64,000 nt of DNA from Dysgonomonas sp. BGC7 (GCF_001261735.1 NZ_CVRP01000009.1:1-64000), one strand, 5' to 3'. Counted from the first letter of the stretch, positions 26,638-37,800 are shown. Notes: a model not told the origin generated them from the letters alone. Translations and numbers: made by a program.

Positions 26638-28486
26638 CTACGAAATTATCTTTTAACATTGTTTTATGAATACGCACAGGCTGATCGCCCAGATTTTTGA
26701 TTACGTATCGTCCGATACTAGATGGTACTAATACCAGATCAAGATATTTGGCTGTAAAACTCCTTTCGGGGTGATCGAGCGATTCTACTCTGATTGATCT
26801 GCCATCGACAAGAGCTAATACATGAAACTTGCCTTGTGTGTCATCTTCTATCGAATTTTCAAATTCAAGACGTCTGGTGCAGAAATACATCATATTATTT
26901 TCTCCGATCTTATATTCAGCCCATCCTTCTCCGTTTCTTAGCAGTTGAGGCTCATTTATCAGGTTTTGCTTTACCCAGTTGGTTTTCCTGTCTTTTGCCA
27001 ACACCTTATCTCCATGATAGGTATGAATTGGGCGAGGATTCCCGTCCAAATCTTTACGGAGATAGTCATAAAGCTTGTATGTATAAGATCCGACAGTCAA
27101 ACTTCCTATTTCGAGAACAAGCTGGTTGCGTCCCGAAGAGTGTATTGTTCCCGCAGGAATCATTACTTGCAGCCCCGGCATAGAATTTACATGATCTACA
27201 TATTTCTGATAATCGACAGGTGTATTTTCTTTTTCCGATTTCTTTATTTGTGATACAAATTCTTCAGGATCTGAATCTTCTTTAAATCCAAGATATGTTT
27301 TTGCATCGTGCCCTGTAGAAACTACATAGTAGCTTTCGTCCTGACGTCCAAGTTCATTGTAATTTTTGACATTGTATTCATGCCCTGAATGTACCTGGAT
27401 AGACATGTTGCCGTTGCTATGGAAAGAGTCATCATAATTGAAGCGGATAGGGAAATATCCACCGAATTTTTCTACACACTCTTTTCCCATTATAGCAGTT
27501 CCTTTTGTTTGGACAAAAGTATAGAAAGGAAATTCTATATTTTTCTCACCCGCAGCTACTACAATACTTACCTCCATTGGGATAAGATCGAAAACCCATG
27601 CACAGTTTTTCATACTATCGGGAAGATTGCGTAGCTTCTGGATATAATATCCGCCCCATACTCCTTCCAGATATACAGGCTTGCACCTCATAGGATATTG
27701 AGACAGGGAATCCATCGTCTCGAAAAGAGCTTTTGATGGTACTAAAGTCAACTTGTCGGGCTCGCTACTTGCTATGTAAAAGTCTATTGCTTTTGTATCC
27801 AAGAGCTCTTTTCTCAGAGCTTGTGTTATTTCGAAATCTACATAATAGCAACGTCTCAATATCGCTTTTATAGGTTTGGCTTCTACGTCTCCTATATTTT
27901 TGAACTCTCCCTTACGGGCCCTCAGCATTACATTTTTTGGTGTAACATCGAAGTAGCAGATGAGGTCGTACAATGGGCGTAATGTTTTAATTGTACTACC
28001 ACAACCATATACAATGATTATTTCACTCTTGTTTTCATTCTTAACTGTATTTAGAGTTTTTTCAAAGATTTCTAATTTGGAACTATCTATCAAACCTTCG
28101 AAGCCTCCTTCATATAATTTCCCAAAAAGGCTTACTGGATCTTTTTCTAAATCGGTTGGTAAGTTCTCTGCAAATTGTTTGTCCAATTCTTTTGCCGATT
28201 TCAGTATGCCTGCAATATCGTATGAGGTAACTCGGACATTCTGAGTGCTTAAATTCTGAGATATAAGATTGATTACCCGGTCGAATTGTGCTCCTACATA
28301 ACCATCTAAAGCAATAATTAGATTTCCTTTCGGGTTCGCCACTTGCTTCTCCTGAATTGCTTTGCTCAGACTTTTAGCTGTTTCTGTTGTTCCGCAGACA
28401 ATGGAGTCTATTGTTTCTGTACTTAATTTAGGGCTGTTAATAGCTGTCGTATCATCAAAAGGATACGGATTGAACATAAAACTCAT
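26624..28486 (-). CDS. Mannose-6-phosphate isomerase fused to a kinase-like N-terminal domain
   Basis: This protein has 620 residues, far longer than class I ManA (about 300-400). The C-terminal part (about 265-620) is a cupin-type phosphomannose isomerase. It has VYLEGVWGGYYIQKLR at its start, metal-site residues in SIQVHSGHEYN and the segment VMIPAGTIHSSGRNQLVLEI. The N-terminal ~230 residues resemble a uridine-kinase-like P-loop NTPase (GNLIIALDGYVGAQFDRVI), but the Walker A lysine-serine/threonine is missing, so it is likely non-catalytic. The expected reaction is mannose-6-phosphate to fructose-6-phosphate. It lies between the isomerase-like gene and the ROK kinase in the operon. Confidence 0.8.
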   Translation of the reverse strand: MSFMFNPYPFDDTTAINSPKLSTETIDSIVCGTTETAKSLSKAIQEKQVANPKGNLIIALDGYVGAQFDRVINLISQNLSTQNVRVTSYDIAGILKSAKELDKQFAENLPTDLEKDPVSLFGKLYEGGFEGLIDSSKLEIFEKTLNTVKNENKSEIIIVYGCGSTIKTLRPLYDLICYFDVTPKNVMLRARKGEFKNIGDVEAKPIKAILRRCYYVDFEITQALRKELLDTKAIDFYIASSEPDKLTLVPSKALFETMDSLSQYPMRCKPVYLEGVWGGYYIQKLRNLPDSMKNCAWVFDLIPMEVSIVVAAGEKNIEFPFYTFVQTKGTAIMGKECVEKFGGYFPIRFNYDDSFHSNGNMSIQVHSGHEYNVKNYNELGRQDESYYVVSTGHDAKTYLGFKEDSDPEEFVSQIKKSEKENTPVDYQKYVDHVNSMPGLQVMIPAGTIHSSGRNQLVLEIGSLTVGSYTYKLYDYLRKDLDGNPRPIHTYHGDKVLAKDRKTNWVKQNLINEPQLLRNGEGWAEYKIGENNMMYFCTRRLEFENSIEDDTQGKFHVLALVDGRSIRVESLDHPERSFTAKYLDLVLVPSSIGRYVIKNLGDQPVRIHKTMLKDNFVDDRP

Positions 28487-28604
28487 CTTTTTCTTATTTT
28501 TAGTTTAACTAATTTGTAATAATTATTGTCGTATTTCGTAGGGGGGTAACCCTTGTTGTAAATTCAGTCTTGAATAGTCTTTACATATATAATACGATGA
28601 TAAA
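28487..28604. repeat. Partial copy of the palindromic repeat in an intra-operon gap
   Basis: Within this 118-bp gap, 28530-28557 matches the left flank and first hairpin half of the element at 17.5 kb (CGTATTtcGTAGGGG, then GGGTAACCCTTG). The right half is absent. It therefore looks like a truncated copy sitting between two co-oriented genes. Confidence 0.5.
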
Positions 28605-30047
28605 TTAATCTATTTGATAATATTCGAAGCCCATTATTTCTGCGAATACGGATAGTTCTTCACGGTAATCTCCGTCTACTAAAGCAAAATGTTGTGTAGT
28701 TCCTATTTTCAATATTCTTTCGAATAGTTCTTTTACGGGGACTACGGGTTTGAAAATGCTATGTGAGTATGTTGCCAACAGGTGTTCTCCTTCGAGAGAA
28801 TCGACCAAAGTAGATACAATCTTATATTTTCCGTTTGTTTCTATCAGTTGTGCCATCGTTTTTCGTCCTGCTGATATTCTGTACCATGCAAAAGGTGCTC
28901 CTGCATATTTGTATTTGGTTTTGGCAAAACGTACATCACGGGAGATAACAACATTTTTCTGAAAATCGGGATCGGTATGGTCGTTAGGGCCAGCATGACC
29001 TGCGGCAAACGTTCCTTGTTCAGCTTCTATATGGAATGGCTCTATAAAGTTGACTCTTTTCCCACTCATCAACTTTAATATATAAGTGATGAGTCCTGCA
29101 CCTATATCAGCTTCGGGTACTAAAACGGATTTTAAACGTTCATATATTGCCGGATAAAAACTTGGACGATGTCCCATCAGTTCGAACATAGCAACATCTA
29201 TATCGTTAAAAACCATAACGTCTATCCCAAGCCTTTCGGTAAGTTTTGCCAGAGCGATAGAGCCACGTACAGCGGCATAGAATTTTTCTTCCTCTACATC
29301 AGCCATTACAGGATGGCTCTTTTCCAACTCTTTTTTGTACGATTGTATTTCTTCGTCCGTTACGTTGTTTGTTTCTTCTACTAATGCTGTGTATGTAATA
29401 AATCGGAGCTCGGGGCCTATGCGGACAAACAGATTATACGGATCCATATAGGTAGACCACATGGCTTCGTTATAGTTGGCCAATAAGCCAACTGTGGAAT
29501 TTCGTAAAATACTTCTAACTCTGGCTGCTTTTGCATACAGAAGTATCTTTTCATGAATCTCTTCCTTGGTTCCCATCACCGTGGTTAATCTCTCACGACC
29601 GATTCGGGGAATTGACCCCGATCCTTCTAATGATCCGACTAAAGTTCCGGCACAGAGATAATCAATGAAGTCATCTTCATCCAACGTGTCGTGAAAAGAT
29701 ACTTTGTCTACCGCCACATTGACAAAAAGGATAGGAGTATCGGGCATGTCTCTCAAAAAGCGAATCCATGCAAAATCTTCAGACCATGAAAGAAAATTAG
29801 CAATTATAAAATCCACTTTTTCGGTGAAAAACAGATGCATTGCCTTCTCCATATCCTTGTTGTCATATATAATTTCTTTATTAACAAGGTCTAACGAGCC
29901 TTCCAGAGATGCGACTATTGCTTCTACGTCTTTCAGCTTTCTTTCGTGATATGTACCGCGTGAAAGTCCGGCTCCTAAATCTTTAAATCTGGGAGAAGCA
30001 ATGAGAAGTAGTCCGGCTTTAGCTCTTTCAAATTTTTTACTGTTCAT
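28605..30047 (-). CDS. L-fucose/L-arabinose isomerase-family protein
   Basis: This 480-residue cytoplasmic protein is similar in length and pattern to L-arabinose/L-fucose isomerases. The N-terminal Rossmann-like part contains DFIIANFLSWSEDFAW. The later segments VPEADIGAGLITYIL, FIEPFHIEAEQGTFAAGHAG and GTTQHFALVDGDY hold glutamate and histidine residues placed like the metal-binding set of the family. It would interconvert an aldose and a ketose. It belongs to the susC-GH-A locus, although a 449-bp gap separates it from the upstream transporter gene. The exact sugar is not determinable; a pentose, fucose or a sugar released by the GH-A enzyme are options. Confidence 0.7.
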   Translation of the reverse strand: MNSKKFERAKAGLLLIASPRFKDLGAGLSRGTYHERKLKDVEAIVASLEGSLDLVNKEIIYDNKDMEKAMHLFFTEKVDFIIANFLSWSEDFAWIRFLRDMPDTPILFVNVAVDKVSFHDTLDEDDFIDYLCAGTLVGSLEGSGSIPRIGRERLTTVMGTKEEIHEKILLYAKAARVRSILRNSTVGLLANYNEAMWSTYMDPYNLFVRIGPELRFITYTALVEETNNVTDEEIQSYKKELEKSHPVMADVEEEKFYAAVRGSIALAKLTERLGIDVMVFNDIDVAMFELMGHRPSFYPAIYERLKSVLVPEADIGAGLITYILKLMSGKRVNFIEPFHIEAEQGTFAAGHAGPNDHTDPDFQKNVVISRDVRFAKTKYKYAGAPFAWYRISAGRKTMAQLIETNGKYKIVSTLVDSLEGEHLLATYSHSIFKPVVPVKELFERILKIGTTQHFALVDGDYREELSVFAEIMGFEYYQID

Positions 30048-30496
30048 TTTATTTTAAATTTATGTTTTACAACCCTCCCCAACCAAGGGATCTGTCTAAG
30101 AATAGACAGATCCCTTCAGCGGGGTGAACTTTACTAGAGTATGATCCTCTGTTAGTATAAAAAATTACTTTCCCTCATAAGTTGCAACAGGAAAAAAATC
30201 TGTCTGCTAACGAGTCTCTTAGGTTCCACTTCCTGATACTAGGAAATTACCATACTTGCATTTAATCTGATCGGGTATTACTATTTCTTTTCGTTTTTTT
30301 CATATGTATATAGATCTGACAAGACTGATACACGACTATTTGTTTACAACCATTATTTTCAGCGCTTTTTGTCGTTTTTGCTTATCATGTCAGAGTTTTT
30401 AAAAGCTCAATCTGATGTTTCTTATGTATTTCTTATTTTCATTTTATTTAGTAATAGCCTTTCGGAATAGTTTATTGATGGATTTTTTGTTTTTTT
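30048..30496. other. 449-bp gap inside the second locus, with a strong hairpin
   Basis: The gap contains a perfect 14-bp stem with an AGAA loop (30085-30098 with 30103-30116) and an imperfect palindrome GAGTTTTTAAAAGCTC near 30393-30408. Neither is followed by a clear T-run on the minus strand. No gene longer than a few dozen codons is visible. The hairpin could end or attenuate the susC-transporter transcript, and the remainder may hold a second promoter for the isomerase gene; no consensus -7 box was seen. Confidence 0.45.
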
Positions 30497-31765
30497 TTAC
30501 TCAACTCCTTCTGCACTGTGTATTTTTGCATAATCTTTTTTGAAACGATATTTTGACGTCAAAACCAGCAGCAGTCCGCAGGCTACCCATATAATTGACA
30601 ACATTGATATTCCTGTAGAAAGTCCCAATATCGGTTTCAAATACCCTAGTACGGCCGGAGCTAGAGAGCCTATCAGAAAGCCTGTCATAATCATGACACC
30701 TGAAGCAGAGGCTCGATATTTTTCAGGAATTACGCTGTAAAGGACTGTATAGGTGTTGGCATCGAAAAAAGCCCGGGCAAAACCGAATCCTGCAAAGCCA
30801 ATATATATGGCTATTATTGCAGTAGAATTACTCATCAGTACAATAAATGGTGCTGCAACTAGAAGGCTTATCCCCTGCATCAGTATTCTGACAGATGCCC
30901 CCTTCTTTTGGGCCAGCTTATCGGATAATCTTCCGGCAACGAGTACCCCTACAAAGGCAAACAGATGAGTATAGAACATAGAATTGAATCCGGCAGAGGT
31001 TAAGCTCATTTCAAAATTTTCATACAGATATGTTGGCATCCATGTAAGATATCCTGTTAGTACGAATATCAATCCACTGAATCCTATTGTAAGAGCTAAA
31101 GCGCTGGGGGTGGAAAGAACCACCTTAAATCCATCGAAAAATCCGATTTTTTCTTTTGGCAAATTGGGATGTTTGGTATCCACATCTGCTTCGTCCTTTT
31201 TATCCTTTAGCCTGAATACCATAACAATAGCATGTATCACGCCAATGGCTCCAAATACATAGAATGCTTTTTGCCATCCGTAGTGCTGCCCGATATAGCC
31301 GGCTAGCAAGCCGCTGACGATGATACCTATATAATATGCAGTCTGATGAATAGACATGGCGAAAGAACGTGTGTCTTCTTTATGATAGTTAGCCAGCATG
31401 GTATAGTTTGCAGGCCCGAAAAAAGCTTCGCCGCCACCGGTCGCCAGACTTCGTGTTACGATTAGCATAATTATACCTGAACTTAGCCCTGTCAGCATTG
31501 TTGCTAAGCTCCAAAAAAGAACACTCAATGTGAGTATCCACTTTTTACTGAATCTGTCGCCTACGTATCCCGCAACAGGGACTAAAAGTGCATATATAAA
31601 ATTGAATATGGTAGCAATTATACCTATTTGGAAGTCAGATAAAACCAGGTCTTCCTTCATTAGAGGCAAAACAACATTGAATACTTGTCTGTCTGCTTGA
31701 TTCAGAAGATATGCAAACCATAGCAGTCCAAGTACTTCCCATTTGTAATTCTTAATTTTAGTCAT
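30497..31765 (-). CDS. MFS transporter, anion/sugar type
   Basis: This 422-residue protein has 12 predicted membrane helices and the MFS signature between TM2 and TM3 (AGYVGDRFSKKWIL). The TM1 segment LNQADRQVFNVVLPLMKEDL resembles the ACS (hexuronate/organic anion) and related MFS groups. It probably takes a monosaccharide, sugar acid or dephosphorylated product into the cytoplasm. It starts 24 bp after the phosphoesterase stop in the same operon. Substrate unknown. Confidence 0.8.
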   Translation of the reverse strand: MTKIKNYKWEVLGLLWFAYLLNQADRQVFNVVLPLMKEDLVLSDFQIGIIATIFNFIYALLVPVAGYVGDRFSKKWILTLSVLFWSLATMLTGLSSGIIMLIVTRSLATGGGEAFFGPANYTMLANYHKEDTRSFAMSIHQTAYYIGIIVSGLLAGYIGQHYGWQKAFYVFGAIGVIHAIVMVFRLKDKKDEADVDTKHPNLPKEKIGFFDGFKVVLSTPSALALTIGFSGLIFVLTGYLTWMPTYLYENFEMSLTSAGFNSMFYTHLFAFVGVLVAGRLSDKLAQKKGASVRILMQGISLLVAAPFIVLMSNSTAIIAIYIGFAGFGFARAFFDANTYTVLYSVIPEKYRASASGVMIMTGFLIGSLAPAVLGYLKPILGLSTGISMLSIIWVACGLLLVLTSKYRFKKDYAKIHSAEGVE

Positions 31766-31789
31766 TTGATGATTTCTGTTAATTATGTA

Positions 31790-33283
31790 TTACAGTTGGA
31801 TATCTTCAATGAATTCTTCTCCAAAAGGATTTGTTGCTTTTATTGTTACTGTTGTGGTTGTGGCAGATGGCACTCCTGTGAAAATATGATCTGTAGGACT
31901 AGCTCCTATCCAGGTTCTACCGGGAGGAAACGCAGTATCTCCTTCTGCACCGAAATATTCAAATGATATAGGATCGTAAGTTCTGCTTGTATATCGTGGC
32001 ATTTCTTTAAATGTCCCTCCGTTTTCAGACCATTCTACCTTCCAATGTATATCCCAATCCCATACATTTACCAGTAACTCCTGACTCGGACGTATGAGCT
32101 CAGATTCTCGTTTTCCGGGTTTAAAGACAGAGAACTGTTTCTTCGGAAATTCATAAGATCTGTATTTCCATTTTACATTAGTGCCGTTTATTTCAAAAAT
32201 CTTATATCCCAGATATGCACCATCAGGGCAAACCGGTCCTTCCCACCAGCCACCACATGCTGCTCCTATTATGTGATCCGTTATATTTGTCTGATCTGCC
32301 ATTACCGAGTTGTAATGTGTATGTCCTGTTATGATATGGACATTCTTATACCCATCGAGGAGAGCATATAGAGCACTACTGTTTCCATAATTACTTTTAT
32401 ATCTCGATTTTGTAGGGCTATGTGTCATTAAGATTAGCACATGGTCTTTTGGTACAAATTCCAAATCTTTCTTTATCCAGTCTAATTGCTCTTGTGTTAT
32501 AAATACAGAATATTCTGTGTTTGGTCCTCCTGCATATAATATATTGTCGAAGATTATATAGTGAGCTTTTCCTCTGTTGAAAGAATAATATGTAGGCCCA
32601 TAATGCTCTATATATGTTTTAGCAGACGGACCATCCCATTGATCTGTTGCAGGAGCATCTTTTCTTTGTAAGTGGTCATGGTTTCCGATAGAATAATAAA
32701 CAGCCTGCCCTACAGCAGTAAAGTACTGCTTACTTAAATCATGCATATTGGGTGTGTCGAAAACAATATCGCCTGTCACCATCAGGTGTACGGGGTTAAA
32801 GGAACTGGAAGCAATATCAGTCTTCATAAAGTCAAGAATTGGTTTCAGCTTTTTCAGTTCGGTTTCGTTTCTTACCTGTGGATCTCCTACTGCAATGAAG
32901 TAATGCTTTTCGTCTGCCGAACTTAGTTTTATGAGTTCAAAATTTACAGCTTTTTCTCTTATGCTCGGAGTCAATTTTGTGTAGAAAATCGGTACGCTGT
33001 TTTGTACAGGAACAGTGTATCCCGAAGGAGAGGAAATATAAACATGAGTAGCAGTTTCACTGATTTTGAATGAATAGTTACCATCTTTGTCTGTTGTAGT
33101 AAAGTTTGCCCCATCTGTGACTACTACATTGGCAATACCTGTATTAGATGATTTTACAGATCCCTTTATTGTATAGTTATCACCATTATTTCCCGGTTTA
33201 TTAGGTGTTTCTACTTCATCGGAACTGCTACAACCTAATAAAATGAAGATAATGAGTGAAATATTGACTAAAATTGTTTTCAT
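31790..33283 (-). CDS. Calcineurin-like phosphoesterase lipoprotein
   Basis: This 497-residue protein has a lipobox ending LLGCSSS. Three parts are visible: an N-terminal carboxypeptidase-regulatory/immunoglobulin-like domain (about 40-105, MetallophosN type), a metallophosphatase core, and a C-terminal beta domain (about 345-497, MetallophosC type). The core carries the metal ligands in AVGDPQVRN, VTGDIVFD, SIGNHDHLQ, LMTHSP and ITGHTHYN. It likely removes phosphate or splits a phosphodiester at the cell surface or in the periplasm. Its place between susD and the transporter suggests that the locus substrate carries phosphate groups. Confidence 0.8.
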   Translation of the reverse strand: MKTILVNISLIIFILLGCSSSDEVETPNKPGNNGDNYTIKGSVKSSNTGIANVVVTDGANFTTTDKDGNYSFKISETATHVYISSPSGYTVPVQNSVPIFYTKLTPSIREKAVNFELIKLSSADEKHYFIAVGDPQVRNETELKKLKPILDFMKTDIASSSFNPVHLMVTGDIVFDTPNMHDLSKQYFTAVGQAVYYSIGNHDHLQRKDAPATDQWDGPSAKTYIEHYGPTYYSFNRGKAHYIIFDNILYAGGPNTEYSVFITQEQLDWIKKDLEFVPKDHVLILMTHSPTKSRYKSNYGNSSALYALLDGYKNVHIITGHTHYNSVMADQTNITDHIIGAACGGWWEGPVCPDGAYLGYKIFEINGTNVKWKYRSYEFPKKQFSVFKPGKRESELIRPSQELLVNVWDWDIHWKVEWSENGGTFKEMPRYTSRTYDPISFEYFGAEGDTAFPPGRTWIGASPTDHIFTGVPSATTTTVTIKATNPFGEEFIEDIQL

Positions 33284-33353
33284 AATTTAATTGATTTTGG
33301 CGGAGAATTAGTATTGGGCAGGCTGGCTATTACCCGCCCAATTCTGTAGTTTC

Positions 33354-34805
33354 CTAATATCCCGGATTCTGGTCCGAGTTGTCTAGGGCTTCATTATAAT
33401 TTATTTCATCCAATGGAATAGGGTATAGTAATATTTTAGAATCTATTTTAATGCCATGAGCATCCATAATTGCTTGTTCGTACTTGCCCATTCTTTTCAG
33501 ATCAAGGAATCTCTTGCCTTCATAGAAAGTTTCGTATCCACGTTCTTTCAATATAAGGTCAAGGAATGTGTCTTTGCTATAATTTGCCTTCTTAAAATCG
33601 ACAGGAGAAGACGTGTTGGTTGCATATCCGTAGGCCCTTCTGTGTATCATGTTGAGCTTTTCTACAGCTTCGTCCGTTGGGCCATTGTTTAAGCGGCACT
33701 CAGCCTCAGAATACAATAGTAACAAGTCTGCATACCGATAGAAAGTATTATCTGTACCACAGTAATTAGTAATTGCCGCTTCATTCTTGAATTTTTTATA
33801 GAATAAAGTTGTTTTCGAGCCATTAATCACTGTTGTAGGCTTGTTAAAGTCTTTATTATAGCTGTAGAGATTAAAGTCTTTTCTTAGATCTTTGTAGTCC
33901 CATTCTTTAATGAACTTGTTCTTAACCGAATCTGTGAAAAGTCCGTTATTTCCTCTGAAATTAAGATATTTACATTTGTTGTAATGTCCCATTACAGCAT
34001 ACTCATTTCCATAGTTTATGTTATATTTCAGATAAAATATTTCTTCTTTGGTTCCGTTGGCATCAATGCCAAAAATTTTGTAATAATCATCAGATACGGA
34101 AATTGGAAGTAAAGAATATTTTCCTGATTTGATTACTTCCAGAGCTTTATCGCGAGCTTCTTTCCATTTTTCCATGTTGAGGTAGACATCGGCCAGTACT
34201 GTTTTGGCTGAACCAACAGTCGGTCTGCCCCACATTTTTGGGTCTCCATCTATTAAGTTCTTTTCGGCATATTCTAAATCTTCGATTATAAAATTGTAAA
34301 TATTTGCTATTGGTTCTCTGGATACTCCTAGTTCCTCCATGTTTTTTTCTGTTCTTAAAGGTACGTCTCCCCAATACCGTATTAAGAAGAAGTAGCAGAA
34401 TGCTCTCATAAATTTGGCTTCGGCAACAAATCCTTTTATTTCGTCTTGTGTTGCTTCTTTTGCCTTTGGCGCATACTCTATCACAAGGTTCGCATCTCTT
34501 ATAGCCCGATAGATACGATTCCATACATCCGACATTCTGTTTATATTCGTATTGTCGAAACCTTGAAACTGATTGACTACTAGATACGAACCTTGAGCAT
34601 ATCCATAGTCGATCTGTGATTCCGGGATTGTATGTATATTTCGTCTCATACCTTGCTGCAACTGACTATAGATAGGCATGATTGCTGCATCGATCTCTTC
34701 TGCATTGTTATAAAATGTCTCTACAGCGACTCTTTTAGGCTCTTCTATTAGTTCGCACGATGAAAAACCTAGTAATACAAGTAATAGATATATTATTTTT
34801 TTCAT
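33354..34805 (-). CDS. susD: SusD/RagB-family glycan-binding lipoprotein
   Basis: This protein has 483 residues with lipoprotein signal LLGFSSC and the SusD N-terminal motif EPKRVAVETFYNNAEEIDAA. Helical repeats follow, including the RAFCYFFLIRYWGDVPL segment. The C-terminal part LKERGYETFYEGKRFLDLKR ... LYPIPLDEI is typical of the family. It starts 12 bp after the susC stop and forms the second SusCD import pair of the window. It shares little obvious similarity with the first SusD, so a different ligand is expected. Confidence 0.93.
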   Translation of the reverse strand: MKKIIYLLLVLLGFSSCELIEEPKRVAVETFYNNAEEIDAAIMPIYSQLQQGMRRNIHTIPESQIDYGYAQGSYLVVNQFQGFDNTNINRMSDVWNRIYRAIRDANLVIEYAPKAKEATQDEIKGFVAEAKFMRAFCYFFLIRYWGDVPLRTEKNMEELGVSREPIANIYNFIIEDLEYAEKNLIDGDPKMWGRPTVGSAKTVLADVYLNMEKWKEARDKALEVIKSGKYSLLPISVSDDYYKIFGIDANGTKEEIFYLKYNINYGNEYAVMGHYNKCKYLNFRGNNGLFTDSVKNKFIKEWDYKDLRKDFNLYSYNKDFNKPTTVINGSKTTLFYKKFKNEAAITNYCGTDNTFYRYADLLLLYSEAECRLNNGPTDEAVEKLNMIHRRAYGYATNTSSPVDFKKANYSKDTFLDLILKERGYETFYEGKRFLDLKRMGKYEQAIMDAHGIKIDSKILLYPIPLDEINYNEALDNSDQNPGY

Positions 34806-34817
34806 GATAATACTTTT

Positions 34818-37800
34818 TTAAAATTCTAACCGGACACCGAAAGTGTATGATTTGGCACTAGGGTATGAATAGTGGTCTATTCCCTGATTTACAGAGGTAG
34901 AGCCTCCTCTACTATTTACATCCGGATCGTACCAAGGGTAGTCTGTTATTGTGAACAAGTTCTGTGCACTTACATATACCTGTGCTTTGCTAATCCATGC
35001 AGCACCGAGTTTCTTTGTTGGTATAGAGTAAGCTAGCTCGATGTTTTTAAGTCGGATATAAGATCCATTATATACAAATCTGTCTGAGACTACATATGTA
35101 TTCTTATTTGATATTTTAGGATACTTGGCATTGGGTGTTTCTGGTGTCCAATGGTTGTAAAGTACTTCCTTAAATGTGTTTAGTCCCCATCCGTAGTCAT
35201 AGTTTGTTGTTCCCATGCTTAGATTGTAGATATCGTTTCCTTGCACTCCTTGAAGGAAGAAACTGAAAGAAAAATCTTTATAGTCTAAGGTAGAATTGAA
35301 ACTGTAAGTGAAATCCGGATTTGGATCTCCTATATATGTCTTATCCTCTTCTTTTAATCCGGCTTTTAATACATTTTCGCCGGCTTTATTCACATACAAT
35401 ATATTTCCGTTTTCATCGTATCCATTTTCTTTATACCCATAAAATATACCGAAAGGTTGGCCTTCTCTTATCAGATTTATATAATCTCCCATCCACGATA
35501 ATGAGTACCATGTGCCGGGAATGTCCTGATGTCCTGAAAGTTCTTTTACTTTGTTTTTGTTGAATGATATGTTGCCCGATATGTTCCATTTAAAATCTTT
35601 AGAATTTATGGCAAATGCATCGATTTGAAACTCAAATCCTTGATTTTTTATTTTTCCTATATTTTTGACCGTGCTGCCATAACCCGCAGACGGAGGAAGC
35701 TGAACATTGTTCAATAGGTCTTTAGTATTCTTTACATAATAGTCGGCTGTGACTTGTATTCTGTGATCGAATAGGCCTAAGTCTATTCCGACATTCGTTT
35801 GTGCGGTCGATTCCCATTTCAGGCTGCCGGGATAATTGTCTTTCGGGTCAAAACCGGGATATAGTTGTTTGTTGAGCACCGCTGTTCCCGAAGCCAGATA
35901 GTTTATAGTTTGGTACGGGGAGATTGAAGTATTCCCTGTTACTCCATATCCGGCTCTGAGTTTCAAATTGGAAACGAATTTGAGATTTTTCATAAAGTTC
36001 TCATTCGAAACTCTCCATGCAAGTGCTGCTGAAGGAAATGTTCCCCACTTCTGGCCTTCCGAATATCTGGAAGAGCCATCTCTTCTTATGCTGAAAGTTG
36101 CTAAATATTTGCTGTCATAGGAATAATTGAAGCGTCCCAAAAATGATAATATTTGCCATTTACTATAGTCAGAAGATGGTACTCCCGGTGTTGTAGCGGC
36201 ACCTATATCGTAAGATTCAAGTATGTCATGTATGTATCCGTCGCCTGTTGTGCTGAATGGCTTATAGGTCATTTGTTCGTAAGTGGTTCCTGCCATAGCA
36301 GATATACTATGTAAGCCTATCGTCTTGTTGTAAGATATAGTATTATTCGTACTTAGCTCGAGAGTATTGCTTACTTCAATACCAGCAGAGCCTGTCGATT
36401 CCGGGTATTTTCTGGTATCATATCTGTCCCATCTGTATTCACTGTTTTGTATATTGGCCGCAGTTACTATAGATATATCCTGTATTGGTTTGATGGTAAG
36501 GCTCAGATTGGTCATAACTCTGTTTCTAAACCACTGTCTGTTTTTCTCATTCAGATATGCTACGGGATTTACAAACCCGGTTGCACTAAACGGATAATCT
36601 TCATCTAGTCTGTGATATGAGCCATCATCGTTGTATGGGCCTACTGTTGGTGGTGCTGCTATGGCTGAATGTAATATGCTATTTCCGCGTTGCCCTCCTA
36701 CTGTAGTTTTTGTTTTGGTAGTAGCTCTACTTAATATAGTGTTTACCGATACGCTGAATATTTTATTTATTTCGTGGTCTATACCTGTACGAAGTGTTAT
36801 TCTGTCGTAGTCGGTATTGCGTAAGATTCCTAGTTGATCGAAGAAGCTCGCTCCTATCGAAAATTTAGTTTTGTCATTACCTCCACTGATATTTACAGAG
36901 TGTTCGTGCAGTGGGGCACTTCTGTATACCAGATCTTGCCAGTCTGTTCCTGTTCCTGCATTTGTTATATCTGTTTCGGAAAAATATTTTGTACCAAAGT
37001 CATTTTCTTGTTGAATATTCATCAGTTGCATATATTCGCTTGCATTCAGCATATCAAACTTTTTAATGATTTTTTGAATACTCAAACGACCTTCATAAGT
37101 GACCTTTGTTCTTCCGGCTTTACCCTTCTTTGTTGTTACAATGACAACGCCATTGGCTCCACGTGCTCCAAAGATTGCTGTCGCAGACGCATCTTTTAAG
37201 ACGTCTATGGTTTCAATATCTGCCAGGTTGAGCATGTTAGCATTTGATAGAGGAAAACCATCAACCACCCATAGAGGTTCGTTATCTCCCATTATAGAGT
37301 TGTTTCCTCTGATGCGAATTTGAACAGTTCCTCCGGGTGTTCCTGTATTTTGCTGTACAACGACTCCGGCTGTGCGTCCTTGCAGAGCCTGACTTATTGT
37401 TGAGCTTGGTATTTCTCTCATTTTGTCACCGGAGATGGAAGATACAGATCCGGTAAGATCGCTTTTTTTCATAGTTCCATATCCTACTGCAACAAATTCG
37501 TCGAGAACAATAGATTCTTCTTTCAGAGTAATATCAATACGGCTTCTTCCCTCTATTTTTATTTCTTGTTTTTCTATTCCTACATAAGAAATTTCAAGAG
37601 TTCCGTTAGCAGGTACATTCCTTAATATGTAATTTCCTTCAACGTCTGTGGTTGTACCGTTGTGTGTTCCTTTTAGTAGGACGGTGGCTCCGATGACGGT
37701 TTCTCCTGAAGTAAATTTTACATTTCCAGTTAAGTTCAGATTTTGGGCAATTAGATTTATGCTGCCTGTCAAGACAAACATGAGAATCAAAACAGCTCGA

